Shown: piece by piece, positions 1-4,360 of the stretch
Layout: every line of letters starts with the position of its first letter
Position numbering within the stretch: the first letter of the stretch is position 1
From: DATLYF01 sp035575095
Lineage (GTDB): Bacteria; Pseudomonadota; Gammaproteobacteria; Competibacterales; Competibacteraceae
Direction: 5' to 3'
DNA: 5,466 nt
Assembly: GCA_035575095.1 (NCBI GenBank)
Contig: DATLYF010000087.1
Span: forward strand, 1-5,466
Notes under the pieces: model-generated
Told to the model about the DNA's origin: nothing
The model's input: only the letters and a program-made list of their open reading frames with translations
Database searches by the model: none
Program-made: the position numbers and the translations under genes

Positions 1-408
1 GTGCCACTGCAGTTGCTGCTCGGGATCGGCCAGGCGGGAGACGAAGCGCACGAGCCGTACGCCACGGCCGGCGCCGGTTGCGCTCACGTCCACGTCCACG
101 ACGAGCACTTCGCCAGCTGGAGCTTCACCTCTGCCCGCCCCTTCCGAGAGGCGGCCCTGCGCGCCACGATCGCCGGCCTACCCGGCTCGATCATCCGCGG
201 CAAGGGGGTCTTGCTGCTGGATGAAGCCCCGTCGCGGCGGACGATCTTCCAGATGGTGGGCAAGCGCTGGGAGCTGACCCCGGCCGAACCCTGGGGTGAG
301 CTGCCTGCCGCGAACCGGTTGGTACTCATCGGCTTGCCGCATGGTATCGACGCCGCGGTGCTAGCGCAGCGGTTCACCGCGGCGCTGGCCGATGCGCGGT
401 CGGCCTGA
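1..408 (+). CDS. CobW/COG0523 family GTP-binding metallochaperone, C-terminal part (5' truncated by window)
   Basis: This is the C-terminal portion of a COG0523 (CobW/YjiA/ZigA-type) G3E GTPase, a family whose members are thought to hand metal ions, often zinc, to client proteins using GTP hydrolysis. The frame is open from base 1 to a TGA at 406-408. The GTPase core (Walker A, CxCC) is not present and must lie upstream of the window, so the GTG at base 1 is most likely an internal valine codon and not the start. Visible CobW_C signatures are a histidine-rich stretch (HVHVHDEHF, about residues 29-37), the following SWSF strand with the Arg-Pro-Phe motif, and the IIRGKGVLLLDE strand-turn near residues 64-75, then IFQMVGKRWEL and RLVLIGLPHGID. 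The His-rich segment fits metal binding. The subfamily and client cannot be decided from this half. It ends about 54 bases before dapE on the same strand, but a promoter candidate lies between them. Confidence 0.85.
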   Translation: MPLQLLLGIGQAGDEAHEPYATAGAGCAHVHVHDEHFASWSFTSARPFREAALRATIAGLPGSIIRGKGVLLLDEAPSRRTIFQMVGKRWELTPAEPWGELPAANRLVLIGLPHGIDAAVLAQRFTAALADARSA

Positions 409-418
409 GCGACGAACC

Positions 419-427
419 TGGTATAAG
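419..427 (+). promoter_or_regulatory. Candidate extended -10 promoter of dapE
   Basis: TGG followed by TATAAG matches the sigma-70 extended -10 form (TGn plus five of six bases of TATAAT) in the short gap after the CobW-family gene. No convincing -35 hexamer is visible at 16-18 bases upstream, which is compatible with an extended -10 promoter. Transcription would begin near 434, giving a leader of about 28 bases to the ATG at 463. This is an inference from motif and position only. Confidence 0.4.
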
Positions 428-462
428 ATAGGCGGCCGTTGTCACCATCCTCGGTCCGCGCC

Positions 463-1620
463 ATGTCCGCTACCCTCGAACTCGCCCAGGAACTGATCTG
501 CCGCCCCTCCGTCACCCCCGACGACGCCGGCTGCCAGGAGCTGATGATCGCGCGCCTGCAGCGCCTCGGTTTCCGTATCGAGCGGCTGCGCTTCGGTGAG
601 GTGGACAACTTCTGGGCGCGGCGTGGTGAGGCGGGGCCGGTATTCTGCTTCGCCGGGCATACCGACGTGGTGCCCACCGGGCCGCGGCCGCAGTGGTCCT
701 GCGATCCCTTCACCCCCACCCTGCGCGACGGCTGGCTGTACGGCCGCGGCGCGGCCGACATGAAGGGCAGCCTGGCCGCCATGATCACCGCCTGCGAGCG
801 TTTCCTCGCCGCGCATCCCGACCACCGCGGCTCCCTCGCCTTTCTCGTCACCTCCGACGAGGAGGGGTTGGCCCACGACGGCACCCGCCGGGTGGTGGAG
901 CATCTGGAGGCGCGCGGCGAGAAGATCACCTGGTGCCTGGTAGGCGAGCCCTCCAGCAGCGAGCGGCTCGGCGATGTCATTAAGAACGGCCGGCGCGGCT
1001 CGCTGCACGGTCACCTGGTCATCAAGGGCGTGCAGGGCCATGTCGCCTATCCGCACCTGGTACGCAACCCCATCCACGCCGCCGGGCCGATCATCGCCGC
1101 CCTGGCCGACGAGGTCTGGGATCGTGGCAACGACTATTTCCCGCCCACATCGTTTCAGATCTCCAACGTCCACGCCGGCACCGGCGCTACCAACGTGGTG
1201 CCGGGCGAGGTGGAGCTGCGCTTCAACTTCCGCTTCGGCACCGAGTCCACGGTGCAGGGGCTGCAGGAGCGGGTCATCGCCCTGATCGACAGCGCGCTGC
1301 GCAACGAGGAGGTCAAGCACGGTCACGTCATCGACTACACGCTGGAGTGGGAGCTGTCCGGCCTGCCCTTCCTCACTCCGACGGGCGAACTGGTAGACGC
1401 CGCCTGCGCCGCCATCGCGGCCGAACTGGGCATCCGCCCGGAGCTGTCCACCAGCGGCGGCACCTCCGATGGGCGCTTCATCGCGCCCACCGGCGCCCAA
1501 GTCGTGGAACTGGGGCCGGTCAACGCCACCATCCACAAGATCGACGAGCGGGTACGGGCGGCCGATCTAGACCACCTGAGCCGCATCTACGAGCACGTGC
1601 TGCGCCGGCTGCTGGGCTGA
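463..1620 (+). CDS. dapE: Succinyl-diaminopimelate desuccinylase DapE
   Basis: DapE hydrolyses N-succinyl-L,L-diaminopimelate to L,L-diaminopimelate and succinate in the cytoplasm, in the succinylase branch that supplies lysine and the peptidoglycan cross-linking residue. The 385-residue M20-family protein is close to the usual 375-380. All catalytic motifs are present: FAGHTDVVP with metal ligand H66, GRGAADMKG with bridging D99, TSDEEG with general base E133 and ligand E134, GEPSSS with E162, and the C-terminal GPVNATIHKIDE with H358. The dimerisation lid is also recognisable (GHVAYPHLVRNPIH, residues 192-205, and the NVHAGTGATNVVPGE segment). A TTG at 439 would add eight residues in frame. 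I prefer the ATG at 463 because it gives MSATLELAQELI, the normal DapE N-terminus, and because the candidate promoter at 419-427 would place transcription almost at the TTG. No strong Shine-Dalgarno sequence is seen before either start. The next gene follows after six bases. Confidence 0.97.
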   Translation: MSATLELAQELICRPSVTPDDAGCQELMIARLQRLGFRIERLRFGEVDNFWARRGEAGPVFCFAGHTDVVPTGPRPQWSCDPFTPTLRDGWLYGRGAADMKGSLAAMITACERFLAAHPDHRGSLAFLVTSDEEGLAHDGTRRVVEHLEARGEKITWCLVGEPSSSERLGDVIKNGRRGSLHGHLVIKGVQGHVAYPHLVRNPIHAAGPIIAALADEVWDRGNDYFPPTSFQISNVHAGTGATNVVPGEVELRFNFRFGTESTVQGLQERVIALIDSALRNEEVKHGHVIDYTLEWELSGLPFLTPTGELVDAACAAIAAELGIRPELSTSGGTSDGRFIAPTGAQVVELGPVNATIHKIDERVRAADLDHLSRIYEHVLRRLLG

Positions 1621-1626
1621 TCCGCC

Positions 1627-2397
1627 ATGGCTGGCCTCGATCTCGGGACTCTGCTCGCCCTGGGCGGGGTGTCGCTGCTGGCCGGCTTCGTCGATGCCGT
1701 GGCCGGCGGCGGCGGCATGCTGGTGATGCCGGCGCTATTGAGTATCGGCATGCCCCCGCACCTGGTACTGGGCACCAACAAGCTGATCAGCACCTTCGGT
1801 ACCCTGACCGCGTCGCTGACCTTCATCCGCAAGGGCCTGTTCCAGCCGCGGCGCTGGGCGATCACCGCCGTCGCCACCTTTCTCGGCGCGCTCGCCGGTG
1901 CGGTGCTGATCTACCAGTTCGATGCCGGCGTGCTGAAGAAGCTGCTGCCGCTGGTGATCGTCACCGTGGCCGTATACAGCGTCTGGCCACGGCGGCGAGG
2001 CAGGCCGTCCATCACCGACAACGACCACCGTCCCAACGCCGCGGCACAGACCGTGGCCGGCACCGGCATCGGCTTCTATGACGGCTTCATCGGCCCTGGC
2101 ACCGGCGCGTTCTGGACTGTAGCGGCGCTGCGCGGTTTCCGCCAGGACCTGGTGCGCGCCGCCGGGGTGGCACGCTTCATGAACCTGATGAGCAACCTGG
2201 CCGCTCTGCTCGCCTTCGCCACTCTGGGCGCGGTGGACTGGCTGACCGGCGCCACCATGGGGCTGGCGCTGATGGGCGGTGCTTGGATCGGCGCCCACAG
2301 CGCCATCCGCTTCGGCGCCAACCTGATCCGGCCGGTGTTCATCACCGTGGTGCTGGCCATGGCCGGGCGCTTGTTGTATCTGGAGTTCGTCGGCTGA
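1627..2397 (+). CDS. yfcA: TauE/SafE (TSUP) family membrane permease, YfcA type
   Basis: This is a 256-residue inner-membrane protein of the TSUP family (formerly DUF81, TauE/SafE), whose characterised members move sulfur-containing or other small organic anions such as sulfite, sulfoacetate or thiosulfate. The substrate of the YfcA branch is not established. The protein shows the family's internal duplication. The first repeat carries AGFVDAVAGGGGMLVMP (residues 19-35) and LGTNKLISTFGT (48-59). The second carries GFYDGFIGPGTGAFW (149-163) and RFMNLMSNLAALLAF (183-197). Hydrophobic helices are seen near residues 8-26, 30-42, 76-96, 106-120, 185-201, 207-226 and 234-252, separated by a charged loop at about 120-135 (PRRRGRP). 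The length agrees with the family (about 250-270). The ATG lies six bases after the dapE stop, so the two are probably co-transcribed, although no clear Shine-Dalgarno sequence is visible. I see no functional link between the two products. The symbol follows family resemblance and does not imply proven orthology. Confidence 0.88.
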   Translation: MAGLDLGTLLALGGVSLLAGFVDAVAGGGGMLVMPALLSIGMPPHLVLGTNKLISTFGTLTASLTFIRKGLFQPRRWAITAVATFLGALAGAVLIYQFDAGVLKKLLPLVIVTVAVYSVWPRRRGRPSITDNDHRPNAAAQTVAGTGIGFYDGFIGPGTGAFWTVAALRGFRQDLVRAAGVARFMNLMSNLAALLAFATLGAVDWLTGATMGLALMGGAWIGAHSAIRFGANLIRPVFITVVLAMAGRLLYLEFVG

Positions 2398-2410
2398 AGC
2401 GGGTCAGTAC

Positions 2411-2430
2411 CCGGCGCGGCGGTCTGCCGG
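2411..2430. terminator. Weak GC-rich stem in the convergent gap between yfcA and the HPF-CSD gene
   Basis: In the 50-base gap between two converging genes, CCGGC (2411-2415) can pair with GCCGG (2426-2430), and the inner CGGC/GCCG (2417-2420 with 2426-2429) is an alternative with a five-base loop. A second pair, ACCCGG (2409-2414) with CCGGGT (2442-2447), could enclose it. No T-tract follows on either strand, so this is not a standard intrinsic terminator. It could act as a bidirectional transcript end or mean nothing in GC-rich DNA. Confidence 0.2.
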
Positions 2431-2447
2431 AGTGCCAAGCACCGGGT

Positions 2448-3020
2448 TCATTCCTCCCCGACGATATGGTGTTTGCCTATCGGATGGACGGTGCTCGCCT
2501 GGGGGCCCTGCTCGCCCTCTTCCTCGGCAAAGCGGACCTCGCTACCGACGTCCAGTTTGTCGAACGCCTCTCCGAGGACACTGTGCCTGTGGAAATAGAT
2601 CTCCCGCCCGGATGGGGTCTGAATCACCCCGTAGTCCTCCTCGGGCATCAGCCGCGCGACCTGCCCGTGGAGGGGTGTTTCATGGCTCTTGACATCGCGC
2701 CGTTGCCGGCGGGCGTAGTCCGCCAACTGGCGACGCAGGGCATCGAAGGCATCGCGGATGGCGACGTAGATATCCTCGTGGGCATGATCCTGGGGGGAAT
2801 TACGACTGACCGCCAGTTCTCCGCCGGGCACGGTCAGGTCAATGGATATGCGGTATAGCTTGCCCTGGTGGTGATGCCGGTGGGGCGCCTCGACTACCAC
2901 GCGGCAACTCATGATCCGATCGTAGAACTGCTCCAACTTGGCCACCTTCTCACGGATCTTGGCCTCAACGGCAGGAGAAGGGGGCATGTCACGAAAGGTA
3001 ATTTGCAGCGGCAGTTGCAT
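2448..3020 (-). CDS. HPF/RaiA-type ribosome-associated protein fused to a C-terminal cold-shock domain
   Basis: This 190-residue protein has two domains. Residues 1 to about 105 form an HPF/RaiA (sigma-54 modulation/S30EA) fold: MQLPLQITFRDMPPS, an alpha-helix with KIREKVAKLEQFYDRI, a central VVVEAPHRHHHQGKLY strand-turn, then IDLTVPGGELAVSR and a second helix DIYVAIRDAFDALRRQL. Such domains bind the 30S decoding centre and keep ribosomes idle or protected under stress. Residues about 116-188 are a cold-shock/OB domain: HGQVARLMPEEDYGVI, the RNP1-like segment (DYGVI), the RNP2-like YFHRHSV (142-148) and DVGSEVRF. This suggests RNA contact in addition to the ribosome site. It lacks the long-HPF dimerisation tail. 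The start at 3020 has an excellent GGAGGT eight bases upstream (3029-3034). It lies 51 bases downstream of the Hsp20 gene on the same strand and is probably its operon partner. The combination is known as a domain architecture. Its activity here is inferred from domains only. Confidence 0.9.
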   Translation of the reverse strand: MQLPLQITFRDMPPSPAVEAKIREKVAKLEQFYDRIMSCRVVVEAPHRHHHQGKLYRISIDLTVPGGELAVSRNSPQDHAHEDIYVAIRDAFDALRRQLADYARRQRRDVKSHETPLHGQVARLMPEEDYGVIQTPSGREIYFHRHSVLGEAFDKLDVGSEVRFAEEEGEQGPQASTVHPIGKHHIVGEE

Positions 3021-3028
3021 GACCGCTC

Positions 3029-3034
3029 ACCTCC
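3029..3034 (-). promoter_or_regulatory. Strong Shine-Dalgarno site of the HPF-CSD gene
   Basis: GGAGGT on the minus strand sits eight bases before the ATG at 3020. It fixes that start and shows that the gene is independently and efficiently translated even if it is co-transcribed with hsp20. Confidence 0.8.
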
Positions 3035-3071
3035 ATTCAGGCAGGTTCTCGAAAAAAGAGGTTCACCGCCA

Positions 3072-3617
3072 TCACTCCACCGTGATGGGGCCGCGCCACC
3101 GGGTTTGTTCCAGCTTGGGCGCAACCAGTTCCAGCACGCCGTCCCTGAAGGTCGCCTTGATCTTCTCGGCGTCCACTGCCGCCGGCAGGGTCAGGGTGCG
3201 GGCAAAAGCGCCATAGCACATTTCGCGGCGGCGATAGTCGCCCTTCTCCTCCGCCTCCTCATGACGGCTGGTCCCCGTGATGGTGAGCGTATTGTCGACC
3301 AGGGAGACCTCGATATCCTTTTTGTCCACGCCGGGAAGCTCGGCGCGCACCACGATCTCCCCCGCGCGATCGATGACGTCGACCCGTGGCACCCAGCCCT
3401 CATGCGAGGTCGGTACCATCAATCCGCCGAGGGGCGGCCACGACAGGAACAGGGAGCGCCATTGGTTGAACGGAAAGAAGGCTTCGAAGAAGCGTTCGAA
3501 TTCCTCGAACGGACTCGGGAGCGGAACCGGGGAGGATATCGTGGGAGCGCTCTTTTCGCTGGTGGGTGAGGGTGCGGCTTGCGGCTTGGTTGCCATCGGT
3601 TCGACTGCTTTTGACAT
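3072..3617 (-). CDS. hsp20: Small heat-shock protein, Hsp20/alpha-crystallin family
   Basis: This 181-residue cytoplasmic chaperone would hold unfolding proteins in an ATP-independent way for later refolding by DnaK/ClpB. Residues 1-36 are a Pro/Ser/Ala-rich low-complexity tail, followed by an aromatic amphipathic segment, PFEEFERFFEAFFPF (36-50). The alpha-crystallin domain spans about 76-168: VPRVDVID, VRAELPGVDKKDIEVSL, LTITGTSRHE, the loop strand YRRREMCYGAFARTLTLP, and the signature ATFRDGVLELVAP (155-167). The C-terminus PITVE supplies an I-x-V motif (I178, V180) that normally docks into the neighbouring subunit's groove during oligomer assembly. It is somewhat longer than the usual 140-160 residues because of the N-terminal tail. 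GGAGGA at 3624-3629 is six bases from the ATG at 3617. An upstream in-frame TTG at 3623 abuts that site and is therefore rejected as the start. The gene is the first of a two-gene minus-strand unit with the HPF-CSD gene. Confidence 0.95.
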   Translation of the reverse strand: MSKAVEPMATKPQAAPSPTSEKSAPTISSPVPLPSPFEEFERFFEAFFPFNQWRSLFLSWPPLGGLMVPTSHEGWVPRVDVIDRAGEIVVRAELPGVDKKDIEVSLVDNTLTITGTSRHEEAEEKGDYRRREMCYGAFARTLTLPAAVDAEKIKATFRDGVLELVAPKLEQTRWRGPITVE

Positions 3618-3623
3618 GGTCAA

Positions 3624-3629
3624 TCCTCC
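3624..3629 (-). promoter_or_regulatory. Shine-Dalgarno site deciding the hsp20 start
   Basis: GGAGGA on the minus strand lies six bases before the ATG at 3617 and directly touches the in-frame TTG at 3623, so the ATG is the real start. The site lies between GGTCA (3639-3643) and TGACC (3618-3622), which can pair on the transcript and hold it in a loop. Confidence 0.75.
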
Positions 3630-3697
3630 GCGTTGTCATGACCAAGTACAAATACAGCATAGTTGCTATCTGATGCGTCATCCTAACGATAGGGCGC

Positions 3698-3723
3698 GGT
3701 TGGTGCGATGAGCTGCATCAACC
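3698..3723. repeat. Inverted repeat, 9-bp arms with 8-base spacer, in the divergent hsp20/msrC gap
   Basis: GGTTGGTGC (3698-3706) is complementary to GCATCAACC (3715-3723) with one G-T wobble, leaving GATGAGCT as spacer. The arm and spacer geometry resembles a regulator's operator, or a hairpin if transcribed. It does not match the CIRCE element of HrcA (TTAGCACTC arms). It overlaps the spacer and -10 region of the candidate heat-shock promoter for hsp20 and is upstream of msrC, so it could control either gene. No T-run directly follows. The seven-T stretch at 3739-3745 is about 15 bases further on, too far for a standard terminator. Confidence 0.55.
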
Positions 3724-3734
3724 CCTTGTTCAAG
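3706..3734 (-). promoter_or_regulatory. Candidate sigma-32-like promoter of the hsp20/HPF-CSD unit
   Basis: On the minus strand CTTGAA (3734-3729) matches the core -35 element of RpoH promoters. Fifteen bases later GCTCATCG (3713-3706) partly matches the CCCCATnT -10 element, keeping the CAT core. Transcription would begin near 3700 and leave a leader of about 80 bases. The -35 match is good, the -10 match is mediocre and the spacer is at the long end. The heat-shock gene downstream makes the assignment sensible. It remains a motif-based inference. Confidence 0.4.
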
Positions 3735-3754
3735 TGTGTTTTTTTATCGATGAT
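3726..3754 (+). promoter_or_regulatory. Weak candidate sigma-70 promoter of msrC
   Basis: TTGTTC (3726-3731) and GATGAT (3749-3754), 17 bases apart and flanking a seven-T run, are the best-spaced pair upstream of msrC. They match three and four of six consensus bases. A promoter is expected in this divergent gap, but this particular pair is only a guess. Confidence 0.2.
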
Positions 3755-3792
3755 GCGTTGTCCGCGCCCCTAGTGCGGGAGAGCATCCATCC

Positions 3793-3797
3793 TGGAG
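3793..3797 (+). promoter_or_regulatory. Shine-Dalgarno site of msrC
   Basis: TGGAG lies six bases before the ATG at 3804 and supports that start over the longer overlapping frames nearby. Confidence 0.65.
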
Positions 3798-3803
3798 CGA
3801 ATC

Positions 3804-4292
3804 ATGGCCGAACAACTGCACTTGCCCGACGGCGCCGACAAGGCCGAGTGCTACCGTATCCTGCTGCCGCAACTGGAGGCCCTGATCGCCAGCGAATCCG
3901 ACTGGATCGCCAATCTGGCCAACGTCGCTGCCGCCTTGAAGGCGGCGTTCGGCTGGCTGTGGGTGGGCTTCTACCGAGTGCAGGAACACGAGCTGGTGCT
4001 GGGGCCGTTCCAGGGGCCGCTGGCCTGTAGCCGCATCGGCTACGGCAAGGGCGTATGCGGCACCGCCTGGAAGGAGCGCCGCACCTTGGTGGTGCCAGAC
4101 GTGGACGCCTTCCCCGGACACATCGCCTGCAGCTCGCTGTCGCGTTCGGAGATCGTCGTTCCCGTGTTCAGCGGCGATCGAGTGGTGGCGGTGCTGGACG
4201 TGGACAGCGAGCGGCTCGCTGCCTTCGACGAGGTCGATGCCGATTACCTGGAGGCGCTGGCCGCCCTGTTGGGTGCCCGGGCGGCGGGCTGA
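3804..4292 (+). CDS. msrC: Free methionine-(R)-sulfoxide reductase (fRMsr, GAF domain)
   Basis: This cytoplasmic enzyme reduces free L-methionine-(R)-sulfoxide to methionine, with electrons supplied through thioredoxin. The 162-residue protein is a single GAF domain, the normal size for the family. The diagnostic residues are all present: C75 in GPLACSRI, C85 in GKGVCGTAW and C109 in GHIACSSLS. Their spacing (10 and 24) equals that of C84, C94 and C118 in E. coli MsrC (YebR). C109 corresponds to the catalytic cysteine and C85 to its resolving partner. The substrate-binding acids E116 (SRSEIVVP), D132 and D134 (VLDVDSER) also line up with E. coli E125, D141 and D143. This separates it from the many GAF proteins that are only ligand sensors. 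The gene starts a plus-strand run with the redox cyclase 68 bases downstream, and is divergent from hsp20. A role in oxidative-stress repair is established for the family. Confidence 0.95.
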   Translation: MAEQLHLPDGADKAECYRILLPQLEALIASESDWIANLANVAAALKAAFGWLWVGFYRVQEHELVLGPFQGPLACSRIGYGKGVCGTAWKERRTLVVPDVDAFPGHIACSSLSRSEIVVPVFSGDRVVAVLDVDSERLAAFDEVDADYLEALAALLGARAAG

Positions 4293-4360
4293 GCCATGGC
4301 TTTCGCGCCGGCTGCGGCAGCTTTCCGCGCCGTGTGGCACTAAACGGGCGGGGTCGGGGC

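Noticed and set aside
84..980. Long open frame on the minus strand across the CobW-family gene and dapE (298 codons)
   Set aside because: It is antisense to two well-supported genes. Its translation is Arg/Ser/Pro-rich with no recognisable domain, typical of a GC-rich shadow frame.
442..1536. Long minus-strand open frame antisense to dapE (364 codons)
   Set aside because: dapE shows every catalytic motif on the plus strand. The antisense product is low-complexity Gly/Ala/Asp-rich and resembles no family I recognise.
2283..2858. Plus-strand open frames (2283-2858, 2868-3569, 3277-3711) across the stress cassette
   Set aside because: They are antisense to the HPF-CSD and Hsp20 genes, which have clear domains and strong ribosome binding sites. 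The plus-strand products match nothing recognisable.
3698..3745. Intrinsic terminator formed by the 3698-3723 hairpin and the T-run at 3739-3745
   Set aside because: The T-run starts about 15 bases after the stem, and no plus-strand gene ends just upstream.
3671..3758. Direct repeat TGATGCGT at 3671-3678 and 3751-3758 in the divergent gap
   Set aside because: An eight-base match within 180 bases is not rare, and the flanks do not extend it. There is no third copy that would suggest a binding-site array.
4296..4343. Fifteen-codon reading frame (MAFAPAAAAFRAVWH) between msrC and the cyclase gene
   Set aside because: It begins four bases after the msrC stop, but has no Shine-Dalgarno sequence, no attenuator structure after it and an alanine-rich composition expected by chance in this GC content.
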